From Coprococcus comes ATCC 27758 (GTDB lineage Bacteria; Bacillota; Clostridia; Lachnospirales; Lachnospiraceae): 64,000 bases of DNA. The notes under the pieces were generated by a model, which had not been told where the DNA came from, made no database searches, and worked only from the letters and a program-made list of their open reading frames with translations. The translations under genes were made by a program, and so were the position numbers. Of this stretch, positions 54,417 through 63,191 are shown piece after piece (position 1 is the stretch's first letter; each line of letters begins with the position of its first letter). The stretch covers positions 868,001 through 932,000 of the forward strand of contig NZ_CP102277.1 in the NCBI RefSeq assembly GCF_025149785.1, read 5' to 3'.

Positions 54417-55313
54417 TTATTTTTTGAGAGACATTTCCTTCAGTTTGTTTCTAAGATCTTCAAAGGATTCTTTGTAATTGCGGCTCTGCATTTTCGGGAA
54501 AGCTTTCATGATACGCTTCTGCATATGAGAAGTTGCTTTGACATTTTCCAGGTAGCTTCTGCGAAGAAGAGCAATCCGTTCTTTTACTTCGTCAGAAACA
54601 TCGGCAAGGGTGTCTGAAATTGCTTCCTGTTTTTCGGAAATAGCAGATTTAAATTCTTCCTGCTTCTCAGATACAGTATCTTTGAACTCTTCCTGTTTTT
54701 CCATAGCTGTAATGGTACGCTTGTAGATTGATTCACCAAGCTTGTCGGAAATCTGATGAAGTTCGTCTGCAATGGCCTGCATTTTTTCAAGACGTTTGTT
54801 GAGCTTCAGGATACCGGATGCTGTTACATAGAGATCGGCAAGTCCGGCAATCACCAGAATACATACAAGAATGATACCGACAAGGAAAGGAATGTGTGAG
54901 AGCAGTGTGTCAATCAGTGGATGGAATACATCTACGATGAAAACACAGAACACTCCCCAGATCAGAGAAAACAAAAGGCACACATATCCATTCAGATTGA
55001 GCGGCATATTAGAATAATCCCACCATTTGTTATGGAAAACCTTTTCGAGAATGAACCCGGTCAGCCATTCGATTGCAGTAACAAGAATAGCACTTCCGAG
55101 ATATAGCAGGAGCAGGTTGGAACGAAGCGGTGTCAGAAAATGAATGACTGCAACCACGCCGAAACCGTATACCGGACAGATCGGGCCATTTAAGAATCCA
55201 CGGTTGACAAAACGACGTTCTTTAAAAGCGGCAAACGCAACTTCTGTACACCAGCCTAAAAAGGCATATATAAAGAAGCACTGAAATAAATAATATAGAT
55301 GCTGTGCAGTCAT
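54417..55313 (-). CDS. CmpB-like (PF06541-type) membrane protein with a repetitive helical tail
   Basis: 298 residues. The first half has about five membrane helices with the family marks IYAFLGWCTEVAFAA (about 14-28), RGFLNGPICPVYGFG (about 38-52) and WWDYSNMPLNLNGYVCL (about 97-113). The family is annotated as putative ABC-transporter type IV, without proof. The second half is a long charged amphipathic helix with internal repeats (QEEFKDTVSEK, QEEFKSAISEK, QEAISDTLADV at about 207-240). The tail is a cytoplasmic coiled coil. Single gene on the minus strand. Confidence 0.8.
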   Translation of the reverse strand: MTAQHLYYLFQCFFIYAFLGWCTEVAFAAFKERRFVNRGFLNGPICPVYGFGVVAVIHFLTPLRSNLLLLYLGSAILVTAIEWLTGFILEKVFHNKWWDYSNMPLNLNGYVCLLFSLIWGVFCVFIVDVFHPLIDTLLSHIPFLVGIILVCILVIAGLADLYVTASGILKLNKRLEKMQAIADELHQISDKLGESIYKRTITAMEKQEEFKDTVSEKQEEFKSAISEKQEAISDTLADVSDEVKERIALLRRSYLENVKATSHMQKRIMKAFPKMQSRNYKESFEDLRNKLKEMSLKK

Positions 55314-55436
55314 AAAAAACCTCCTTGAGTCTGCTGCAAAAAAATATGTAATCCTTTATATTATATACAGAAAGGAAAGATGTGTAAACGGAAAAATGTG
55401 CTATACTGAAAACATGACATGGAAGGAGCTGGTAAA

Positions 55437-57521
55437 ATGCTGGAAGAAATGATGCCAAGATGGGTTCCGACAGAAAATGTAAATGGATTTGAAATCTGTC
55501 CCGGACTGTATCGTGATGAGGGTGCGACTGCATTTCAGTCGGCAGTTAATTTTACAGTGCATTCAAAAGGGGCTGTGACATGTGAACTTCTTCTGTTTCA
55601 CAGAAAGGAACCGGAACCTTATGCGGTGATCCCATTCCCGGAAAACTGCCGGATTGGGGATGTATTTTCCATGATGGTATTCGGACTGGATATTGAAGAA
55701 TTTGAATATGCGTACAGACTGGATGGACCGTGGAAACCAAAGGAAGGTCTGCTGTTTGATAAAAAGCATATTTTACTGGATCCGTATGCAAAGGCAGTTA
55801 CCGGACAGAGTGTATGGGGAAAAGCACTAAATACAGGGGGATATCGTGCCAGAGTAGTCCGGAATAATTTCTTCTGGGGCAGTGAAAAGCCGGATAAGAT
55901 CCCGATGGAAAAACTGATCATCTATGAGATGCATGTCAGGGGATTCACGAAGATGGACAAAAGTGTCCGTCATCCTGGAACCTTTGCCGGAATCAAAGAA
56001 AAAATTCCTTATCTGAAAACACTGGGGATTAATGCGGTGGAGCTAATGCCGATCTTTGAATTTGATGAACTGCAGGGGAGCCGTGAGGTTGATGGAAAGA
56101 AACTGATTGATTACTGGGGGTATAATACAGTCAGCTTTTTTGCGCCGAATACGAGCTATGCAGCATCAACGGAATACAACCGGGAAGGAGTAGAATTAAA
56201 AGAACTGATCCGGGAACTGCATGATAACCAGATTGAAGTAATTCTGGATGTGGTGTTTAACCATACGGCAGAAGGAAATGAATGCGGACCGTTTATTTCG
56301 TTTAAAGGATTTGACAATCAGATTTATTATATGTTGACACCCGATGGAAAATATTATAATTTCAGTGGCTGTGGAAATACTGTGAATTGTAATCATCCGG
56401 TGGTGATCAAAATGATCCAGGATTGTCTGCGATACTGGGTGGCAGAGTACCGGGTGGACGGCTTCCGGTTTGATCTTGCCTCGATCCTGGGAAGAAATGA
56501 GGATGGGTCACCGATGGAAAATCCACCACTCGTAAAGAATCTTGCCTATGATTCGCTGCTTGCAGACACAAAGCTGATCGCGGAGGCGTGGGATGCCGGC
56601 GGACTTTATCAGGTCGGAAGTTTTCCGGCATTCCGCAGATGGTCAGAATGGAACGGAAGATACCGGGATGACGTGCGGGAATATTTAAAAGGGGGACTTT
56701 GGGCAGCAGGAGCAGCGCTTCAGAGAATTGCCGGTTCTCCGGACATCTATGATACCAGAATCCGCGGAAAACATGCTTCTGTGAATTTTCTGACCTGCCA
56801 TGATGGATTTACCCTGTATGATCTTTATTCGTATAACCAGAAGCATAATGAGGCTAATGGATGGGGAAATCTTGATGGAAGTGACGATAACCGGAGCTGG
56901 AACTGTGGGGCAGAGGGGGACACTGATCAGGTGATGGTTGTTGAACTGCGCCATCGGATGATGAAAAATGCTTTTGCGGTCCTGCTTTGCAGCAGAGGGA
57001 CACCGATGTTCCTTGCAGGTGATGAGTTTGGCAATACTCAGTTCGGGAATAATAATGCCTACTGTCAGGATAACGAGATTTCCTGGCTGGACTGGACAAG
57101 AAAAGAAAAGTTTCAGGATGTATTTGATTTTTGTGCTTATATGACGGCATTTCGGAAACGGCATCCGTCGATCACAGGAGATGCAGGGGCGAGCAGTCTT
57201 GGATTTCCGGAGATCAGCTTTCACGGTGAAGTGCCGTGGAAACTGGATTTTTCCAGACCGGAGATCCGGACGGCGGCAGTCATGTTTGCCGGATATGATA
57301 ACAAAATGGCAAAAGAAGACTGTGTGTATCTTCTGATGAATCCATACTGGGAAGGTGTCTGGATAGAACTTCCACAACTTCCGGGCGGATATAGTTGGCA
57401 TGTGGCGGTAAATACTGGAGATAAAAAGCAGGAAATTTATCAGAATCCGGTACGGATTTCGGAGGAAAGAATTCTTGTGGGACCGAGAAGTGTGATCGTT
57501 CTGGAGGCAGATCAACAATAA
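55437..57521 (+). CDS. glgX: Glycogen debranching enzyme / isoamylase-type GH13 (GlgX-like)
   Basis: 694 residues from ATG 55437, with AAGGAG upstream. N-terminal CBM48-type domain (about 10-130), then the TIM barrel with DVVFNHTAEG (about 277), nucleophile Asp in YRVDGFRFDLAS (about 340-350), acid Glu in LIAEAWDAGG (about 386), and the transition-state site in TCHDGFTLYD (about 458), then a beta C-terminal domain. It cleaves alpha-1,6 branches in glycogen or limit dextrins. No other glycogen genes are near. Pullulanase activity on imported glucans cannot be excluded. Confidence 0.9.
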   Translation: MLEEMMPRWVPTENVNGFEICPGLYRDEGATAFQSAVNFTVHSKGAVTCELLLFHRKEPEPYAVIPFPENCRIGDVFSMMVFGLDIEEFEYAYRLDGPWKPKEGLLFDKKHILLDPYAKAVTGQSVWGKALNTGGYRARVVRNNFFWGSEKPDKIPMEKLIIYEMHVRGFTKMDKSVRHPGTFAGIKEKIPYLKTLGINAVELMPIFEFDELQGSREVDGKKLIDYWGYNTVSFFAPNTSYAASTEYNREGVELKELIRELHDNQIEVILDVVFNHTAEGNECGPFISFKGFDNQIYYMLTPDGKYYNFSGCGNTVNCNHPVVIKMIQDCLRYWVAEYRVDGFRFDLASILGRNEDGSPMENPPLVKNLAYDSLLADTKLIAEAWDAGGLYQVGSFPAFRRWSEWNGRYRDDVREYLKGGLWAAGAALQRIAGSPDIYDTRIRGKHASVNFLTCHDGFTLYDLYSYNQKHNEANGWGNLDGSDDNRSWNCGAEGDTDQVMVVELRHRMMKNAFAVLLCSRGTPMFLAGDEFGNTQFGNNNAYCQDNEISWLDWTRKEKFQDVFDFCAYMTAFRKRHPSITGDAGASSLGFPEISFHGEVPWKLDFSRPEIRTAAVMFAGYDNKMAKEDCVYLLMNPYWEGVWIELPQLPGGYSWHVAVNTGDKKQEIYQNPVRISEERILVGPRSVIVLEADQQ

Positions 57522-57528
57522 AATGCTA

Positions 57529-57557
57529 TTGACAAGCGGGTACTCTTCCTTTATAGT
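57529..57557 (+). promoter_or_regulatory. Promoter of the second surface protein, flanked by GGGTACTC repeats
   Basis: TTGACA at 57529-57534 and TATAGT at 57552-57557 with 17-base spacing. The 8-base direct repeat GGGTACTC occurs inside the spacer (57538-57545) and just after the -10 (57562-57569), 24 bases apart, which may be a regulator site. Confidence 0.7.
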
Positions 57558-57617
57558 AAGGGTACTCGTCTTTTATATTCTCTTTTCTGACCTGAAAAGG
57601 CAGAAGGAGAAACTTTT

Positions 57618-59936
57618 ATGAAATATATGAAGAATCATTTTGCCGGAATACTAAGTGTGATTCTGGCGGTAGTATCATTGTCGGGCAGCAGTATGCCTGT
57701 CGTATCTGCAAACTCAGCAGAGAGAATCGCAAAGAAAGAAACGATTGTAAAACTTGATGAAAAATTAGGAGCAGAGCCGGGAAAAGTGCTTGAGGAGTTA
57801 AAAAACCACGAAAAGGACGGTTATTATCTGGGAACGCCTTACAGCGGATATCCTCTGACAGCAGAGAACTGCATGCGTCCGAACGGAGCCTACGGTGGAA
57901 ATGGGGCAATGAACTGTACCGGGTTTGTCGCTTATGTTCTGGAAAAATGTGGAGCGGATCTGTCAGAAATTGACAAAGGAAGTCTCCGTGGCGGCAAGGT
58001 CAATGCGAGCAACTGGTTTCATTGGATGACAGACAATGCCGTGGAATCCTATCATTACAACACCATTGAGGAGCTGCTTGCGGGCGGAAAAGCGCAAAAA
58101 GGAGATGTGATCTATTTTGAGCCGGTTTCCTGGGAGGAAGAAGATGCAGACTGCCATATCGGATTTTTCTGGGGAGATAATAGCAACGATAACCGGTTCT
58201 GGCATTCGGCATCTATCCCGTCGAGTGGTAATCAGATTTCACAGCTTGTGGCAAAATCCAGATCAACGGTATATCTTTTTAAGACAACCCATAACGGAAG
58301 CCTGGAGATCATGAAGAGCTCTGCAAGGTCAGAGATTACGGCTGATAATCAGCTCTACTCACTGGAAGGGGCAGAGTATACCGTCTGTAAAAGTGGGACA
58401 TCCGAGGCAGTCTGCGTAATCCGGACGGACAAGAAAGGATATGGGAAGGCAGAAAATCTGCCGGAGGGTTCCTATGACATCAAAGAGACTAAAGCACCGA
58501 AAGGCTATGTACTGGACACAAAGCTGCGGCAGATCACGGTGAATGCCGGACAGACCGTGACCTATGAGTGTCAGGATGAACCGGAAAAGACAAAGGTGGA
58601 AATCCTGATCCGAAAGCAGGATGCGGAAACAGGGAAAGGGCAGGCGCAGGCAGGACTTTCTCTTGCGGGAGCAGAATTTCATGTAGCATTTTTTGATAGC
58701 TTTTTTGACAATCAAAATGAGATCGGTGTGAAGGTGCCGCTCAGGAGTTGGAAGTTGAAGTCGGATGCGGATGGTGTGGTCCGGATGGATGAGGCGCACC
58801 TGATCAGCGGGGATCCGTTTTTTGAAAATAATGAGCTTCCGCTTGGAACGATTACAGTATGGGAGATGCATGCGCCGGAAGGATATCTGGTGGACACCGT
58901 TACACATTGTATTAGGACTGGAACGGAGCAAAATGGAAGCAATAAAGCCCTGAAAATATGGAATCCGGTAGAAATAAAAGAAAAGATCATCCGCGGAGAT
59001 TTAAAGCTGGTGAAAGCAGCGGATAAGACACTTAAGAGACTGTCAGATATTCCATTTCAGATCACATCCAAGGCGACAGGGGAAAGCCATGTGATCCTGA
59101 CGGACAAAAACGGGGAGGCCTCGACGGGAGCATACTGGAATCCACATACTGTCAACACGAATGAGGGGAAGACAAGTGAAGACGGGATCTGGTTTGGGGA
59201 AGGAACTCCGGATAATACAAGAGGAGCGCTTCTTTATGGAACGTATCTGGTGGAAGAATTGTCTTGTAAAAATAATGAAGACCGGATGCTGATTCCTGCG
59301 TTTGAGGTGGAAGTAACAAAGGAAATGCGAGTAATTGATCTGGGGACACTGACAAATGATGAACATCCCGTACCGGAGATCGGGACAAGAGCATCTGACC
59401 GGGAAACGGGAACGCATAACGGGAAACGGACAGAACAGGTAACGGTCATAGATCGGGTAAAATGGAAAAATCTGGAGATTGGAAAAGAATATGTAGTTAA
59501 AGGCACATTAATGGATAAGGAGACCAAAAAGCCGGTTCTTCAGGATGGAAAAGAAGTGACCGCAGAGAAAAAGCTGATCCCGGATACAGATTCCGGAGAA
59601 CTTCAGATGGAATTTACGTTTGATGCAACGAAGCTTAACGGAGAACAGGTTGTTGTATTTGAGGAAGTGTATCTGGAAGAGAAGCTGGTTGCAGTGCACG
59701 CAGATCTGGAGGACGAAGGACAGAGTGTAACCTATAAAAAGGAAAAGCAGGTAGAAGAGGAAAAACCGGAAAGTCCGGAAAAGCCAAAGGAAACTGAGAA
59801 AGCAAAGACGGTTGCAACAGGAGATGGATCTTATGTAAAGATTCTGGTATTTTTGATCGGCGTTATTCTGACCGGGGCACTGCTCCTGTGTTTTCTTCTG
59901 AGCCGGATGTGGGGACGAATGTGGAAACGCAGATAA
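57618..59936 (+). CDS. Wall-anchored protein: NlpC/P60-like domain, Cna-B/SpaA-like repeats and a T-Q ester-bond (VaFE-like) domain
   Basis: 772 residues. Signal peptide (about 1-32). An NlpC/P60-type papain-like domain (about 60-225) shows the Cys in AMNCTGFVAYVL (Cys100) and the His in DCHIGFFWGD (His180). Then come two or three Cna-B/SpaA-like domains (about 228-320, 330-450, 460-570), with marks GSYDIKETKAPKGYVLDT and LPLGTITVWEMHAPEGYL. A VaFE-type domain follows (about 575-710) with RTEQVTVIDRVKWKNL, VVVFEEVYLEEKLVAVH and DEGQSVTY. Such domains form an internal Thr-Gln ester bond. The anchor is VATGD, a hydrophobic helix and a basic tail. It is probably an exposed adhesin or pilin-like protein with wall-hydrolase capacity. 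Confidence 0.82.
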   Translation: MKYMKNHFAGILSVILAVVSLSGSSMPVVSANSAERIAKKETIVKLDEKLGAEPGKVLEELKNHEKDGYYLGTPYSGYPLTAENCMRPNGAYGGNGAMNCTGFVAYVLEKCGADLSEIDKGSLRGGKVNASNWFHWMTDNAVESYHYNTIEELLAGGKAQKGDVIYFEPVSWEEEDADCHIGFFWGDNSNDNRFWHSASIPSSGNQISQLVAKSRSTVYLFKTTHNGSLEIMKSSARSEITADNQLYSLEGAEYTVCKSGTSEAVCVIRTDKKGYGKAENLPEGSYDIKETKAPKGYVLDTKLRQITVNAGQTVTYECQDEPEKTKVEILIRKQDAETGKGQAQAGLSLAGAEFHVAFFDSFFDNQNEIGVKVPLRSWKLKSDADGVVRMDEAHLISGDPFFENNELPLGTITVWEMHAPEGYLVDTVTHCIRTGTEQNGSNKALKIWNPVEIKEKIIRGDLKLVKAADKTLKRLSDIPFQITSKATGESHVILTDKNGEASTGAYWNPHTVNTNEGKTSEDGIWFGEGTPDNTRGALLYGTYLVEELSCKNNEDRMLIPAFEVEVTKEMRVIDLGTLTNDEHPVPEIGTRASDRETGTHNGKRTEQVTVIDRVKWKNLEIGKEYVVKGTLMDKETKKPVLQDGKEVTAEKKLIPDTDSGELQMEFTFDATKLNGEQVVVFEEVYLEEKLVAVHADLEDEGQSVTYKKEKQVEEEKPESPEKPKETEKAKTVATGDGSYVKILVFLIGVILTGALLLCFLLSRMWGRMWKRR

Positions 59937-59944
59937 GGATGGCA

Positions 59945-59973
59945 TTGCACTTGAAAGGTTCTTATGCTATAAT
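59945..59973 (+). promoter_or_regulatory. Promoter of thrC
   Basis: TTGCAC at 59945-59950 and a perfect TATAAT at 59968-59973 with 17-base spacing. The leader is only about 62 bases, too short for a T-box or riboswitch. Confidence 0.65.
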
Positions 59974-60041
59974 CGCTAAATAGGAAAATACTTTAGCAGA
60001 TTGCTGAAGTGAATCAGAAAGAATAAGAAGGGTGGAGAACC

Positions 60042-61532
60042 ATGAATTTACTTTATAAGAGTACAAGAGATGCAGAAAAGACAGTAACAGCTTCCCAGGC
60101 AATCTTAAAAGGGTTAGCAGATGACGGCGGATTATTTGTACCGGTTTCGATTCCGAAGCTTCCGGTGTCGCTTGGTGAACTCAAAGAGATGACCTATCAG
60201 GAGATCGCATATACAGTTATGAAGGAATTCCTGACAGACTTTACAGAAGAAGAGCTGAAGAGCTGTATCGCAAAGGCTTACGACAGTAAGTTTGATACCG
60301 AAGAGATTGCACCGCTTGCGAAGGTGGAGGATGCTTATTATCTGGAACTGTTCCACGGAGCAACGATCGCATTCAAAGATATGGCACTTTCCATTCTTCC
60401 GCACCTTCTGACCACTTCTGCAAAGAAGAATCAGGTGAAGAATGAGATCGTCATTCTGACTGCAACATCCGGGGATACAGGAAAAGCTGCACTTGCAGGA
60501 TTTGCAGATGTAGAAGGAACCAAGATCATCGTATTCTATCCGAAGAACGGAGTCAGCCGCGTACAGGAGCTGCAGATGGTAACACAGAAAGGAGACAATA
60601 CTTCTGTTGTCGCGATCCACGGTAACTTTGACAACGCACAGAGCGGTGTGAAGGCAATGTTCGAGAACAAAGAGCTGGAAAAAGAGTTAAATGAAGCAGG
60701 CTACCAGTTCTCATCTGCCAACTCCATCAATATCGGACGTCTGGTTCCGCAGGTTGTATATTATGTATATGCTTATGCGAAGCTTCTTCAGAATGAAGAG
60801 ATTGCGGAAGATGAAGAGATCAATGTAGTTGTACCGACCGGTAACTTTGGAAATATTCTGGCTGCATACTACGCAAAGAATATGGGAATCCCGATTGCAA
60901 AGCTGATCTGTGCATCCAATGAGAACAAAGTTCTCTATGACTTCTTCCAGACAGGAACTTATGACCGTAACCGTGAATTTGTTCTTACAACATCTCCGTC
61001 CATGGATATTCTGATCTCCAGCAACTTAGAGCGTCTGATCTACAAGATCTCAGGAGAAGATGCAAGAAAAGATACGGATCTTATGACTGAGCTGAAGACA
61101 AAGGGAAGTTACGCGATTACAGGTGAGATGAAAGCAAACCTGGCTGATTTTGCGGCAGGATATGCGACAGAAGAGCAGGTCGCAAAGACAATCCATGATA
61201 TATACGAAGATACCGGTTATGTAATGGATACCCATACGGCGGTAGCTGCAACAGTGTATAAAGCTTACAAAGAAGACAGTAAAGATGACAGAAAGACAGT
61301 AATCGCATCCACAGCAAGTCCATACAAATTTGCAGGAAGCGTTATGTCAGCGATCGATCCGAAGTATAAAGGACAGGATGATTTCAAACTGATCGAGGAG
61401 CTTCAGAAAGTATCCGGTACAGAGCTTCCGAATGCCATCAAAGAGATCATGAATGCCGAGATCCGTCACAATACGGAATGTGATGTGGATCAGATGGAGC
61501 AGACTGTTAAGAATATTCTTGGCGTAAAATAG
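60042..61532 (+). CDS. thrC: Threonine synthase
   Basis: 496 residues, the long class. N-terminal LLYKSTRDAEKTVTASQAIL, the PLP lysine in FHGATIAFKDMAL (Lys112), the phosphate-binding TATSGDTGKAALAGFAD (about 142-158), and VVPTGNFGNILAAYYAK (about 268-284). It converts O-phosphohomoserine to threonine. It has its own promoter and AAGGGTGG site. It is followed after 18 bases by a small membrane protein in the same direction. Confidence 0.96.
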   Translation: MNLLYKSTRDAEKTVTASQAILKGLADDGGLFVPVSIPKLPVSLGELKEMTYQEIAYTVMKEFLTDFTEEELKSCIAKAYDSKFDTEEIAPLAKVEDAYYLELFHGATIAFKDMALSILPHLLTTSAKKNQVKNEIVILTATSGDTGKAALAGFADVEGTKIIVFYPKNGVSRVQELQMVTQKGDNTSVVAIHGNFDNAQSGVKAMFENKELEKELNEAGYQFSSANSINIGRLVPQVVYYVYAYAKLLQNEEIAEDEEINVVVPTGNFGNILAAYYAKNMGIPIAKLICASNENKVLYDFFQTGTYDRNREFVLTTSPSMDILISSNLERLIYKISGEDARKDTDLMTELKTKGSYAITGEMKANLADFAAGYATEEQVAKTIHDIYEDTGYVMDTHTAVAATVYKAYKEDSKDDRKTVIASTASPYKFAGSVMSAIDPKYKGQDDFKLIEELQKVSGTELPNAIKEIMNAEIRHNTECDVDQMEQTVKNILGVK

Positions 61533-61550
61533 ACAGGAGAAGGCAAAAGA

Positions 61551-61895
61551 ATGAACGGAATGGAAGGAATTTTCGGGATCATTGGTATTGGGGCGGGATT
61601 GTATAGCCTGTATGCATGGTTTCAACTTAAATTCAAAGGAATCATCAATACATCAATTCTTGTACCAAAAGATACGAATATAAAGAAGTGTAAGGATAAG
61701 GAAGCATACAGGGCAGCAGCAGGACCGAAGCTTCTTGTGCTTGCGGTAGTGCTGATCTTGTACGGCGCAGAAGATCTGTATAATACTTATGTGCAGAGTA
61801 CAGGAAAATTATTCTGGGTGATGTTAGTGCTGGTACTTGCAGTACTGGTATGGTTTGCATGGACAGTCAAAAAGCTGAATGCAAAGTATTTTTAA
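61551..61895 (+). CDS. Small three-helix membrane protein of unknown function
   Basis: 114 residues with helices at about 5-25, 58-76 and 85-106 and a basic loop (KDTNIKKCKDKEAYR) between the first two. GACAGGAG precedes the ATG. It lies 18 bases after thrC and probably shares its transcript. I do not recognise the family. Confidence 0.65.
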   Translation: MNGMEGIFGIIGIGAGLYSLYAWFQLKFKGIINTSILVPKDTNIKKCKDKEAYRAAAGPKLLVLAVVLILYGAEDLYNTYVQSTGKLFWVMLVLVLAVLVWFAWTVKKLNAKYF

Positions 61896-61923
61896 AATCA
61901 GATCACAAAATAAAGGAAAAGGG

Positions 61924-61956
61924 AAGGTGCAGACAAAAAGAGCTGCACCTTCTTAT
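61924..61956 (+). terminator. Terminator after the thrC unit
   Basis: AAGGTGCAG and CTGCACCTT pair with a 10-base loop, followed by the moderately T-rich CTTATTTC. Confidence 0.65.
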
Positions 61957-62047
61957 TTCATTTGGCGGAAAAATTTGTTACAATAAAAGTATTGCATGGC
62001 AGAGAAAATGTGATGGGGATAAAAGAAAATGTCATGCGAGAGATGAA

Positions 62048-62131
62048 ATGCCGGAAGATTCCGATCCGTTTCAGGATGGAACCGTATTAAAAGAAGCATT
62101 TGACAGACTGAATAAATATGTAGTAGGGTAG
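62048..62131 (+). CDS. Possible 27-residue peptide upstream of the XdhC-type gene
   Basis: ATG 62048 opens MPEDSDPFQDGTVLKEAF and ends at TAG 62129-62131, ten bases before the next start. A weak GCGAGAG lies upstream. The acidic, helix-forming composition looks protein-like, but there is no homology I recognise. It could be the tail of a decayed gene; the frame is also open far upstream without a good start. Confidence 0.25.
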   Translation: MPEDSDPFQDGTVLKEAFDRLNKYVVG

Positions 62132-62141
62132 ATGAGATTTG

Positions 62142-63173
62142 ATGGAAAATGTATTTGAGATATTAAAAGATTTACCAAAGCCGGGGGATTACGTTCTTTT
62201 GACAGTGGCAAAAGGATCCGCAGCCGGAGAAAAAGCAATTTTGGCAGAGAAAAAAATAATCTGGGAAAGTAAAGAAAACGGTTTCTTTTCAGCACATTTT
62301 TCAGAAGCAGGTGACTTGAAAAAATGCGGACTTTATGAAATCAGAGAGCAGCAGGTGTTTTGTGATATAATTGGAGGGCAGGAGCATCTGGTCATTTGTG
62401 GCGGTGGTCACGTATCGGTGCCGGTGATCAAAATCGGGATTATGCTTGGATGGAAGGTCACGGTTCTTGAAGATCGTCCGCAGTTTGCCGATCATGCCAG
62501 AAATGCGGGGGCAACGGAAGTGATCTGCCAGCCGTTTGAAGATGCCCTGGATCAGATCGAAGGAGACAAGGATACGTATTTTGTTGTACTGACCAGAGGT
62601 CACAGATATGATCAGGTTTGTCTGGAGAAGATCGTTGGGAAGGAACATGCTTATATCGGAATGATCGGAAGCCGGAGAAGAAGTGCGATGGTAAAGCAGA
62701 ATCTGATTGAAAAAGGATGCAGTCAGGAAGTAATCGGCGAGATAAAAAGTCCGATTGGTTTGAACATCGGTGCTGAGACACCGGAGGAGATCGGTGTGGC
62801 GATCATGGCAGAGATTATCGAAGTAAAGAATCAGAACAAGAGAGTCTGCGGTTATCCGAAAGACTTGCTGGAAGCAATCTTGGATATCGTTCATCCGGGA
62901 AAGAAGATGCTTGCAACGATCATTACAAGAAAGGGTTCTGCACCAAGGAATGTGGGATCCAAGATGCTGATCCTGGAAGACGGCAGCTGTGTTGGAACCA
63001 TCGGAGGCGGCTGTATGGAGGCAGAGGTTTTAAGAAAAGCGAGAGTCATGATGCATGAAAATAATACAGGACTAAAGACAGAATATGTGGATATGACCGG
63101 AGATGATGCGGAGGAAGAAGGCATGGTCTGCGGCGGTACGATCGAGGTGTTACTGGAACCACTCTGGAATTAA
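62142..63173 (+). CDS. XdhC/CoxI-type molybdenum-enzyme maturation protein with unusual domain order
   Basis: 343 residues from ATG 62142 (a TTG directly before it is the other option). A Rossmann-like NAD domain lies first: VICGGGHVSVPVIKIGIMLG (about 85-104), then VLTRGHRYDQ (about 148) and YIGMIGSRRR (about 170-179). The XdhC_CoxI segment follows: TIITRKGSAPRNVGSKML (about 257-274) and GTIGGGCMEAEVL (about 285-297). In typical XdhC proteins the XdhC_CoxI part comes first. A degenerate copy may be present at the very N-terminus (VAKGSAAGEKAILAEKK). It is likely to help insert sulfurated molybdenum cofactor into a hydroxylase. moaA follows, which fits. Confidence 0.8.
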   Translation: MENVFEILKDLPKPGDYVLLTVAKGSAAGEKAILAEKKIIWESKENGFFSAHFSEAGDLKKCGLYEIREQQVFCDIIGGQEHLVICGGGHVSVPVIKIGIMLGWKVTVLEDRPQFADHARNAGATEVICQPFEDALDQIEGDKDTYFVVLTRGHRYDQVCLEKIVGKEHAYIGMIGSRRRSAMVKQNLIEKGCSQEVIGEIKSPIGLNIGAETPEEIGVAIMAEIIEVKNQNKRVCGYPKDLLEAILDIVHPGKKMLATIITRKGSAPRNVGSKMLILEDGSCVGTIGGGCMEAEVLRKARVMMHENNTGLKTEYVDMTGDDAEEEGMVCGGTIEVLLEPLWN

Positions 63174-63191
63174 GAAAGGATGGAAAAGGCT

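Noticed and set aside
59937-60041. T-box or riboswitch in front of thrC
   Set aside because: A good promoter lies only about 70 bases from the ATG, leaving no room for such a leader.
61850-62131. 93-residue reading frame across the end of the small membrane protein gene
   Set aside because: Most of it overlaps the end of the upstream gene and a terminator; only its last 27 codons are kept as a doubtful peptide.
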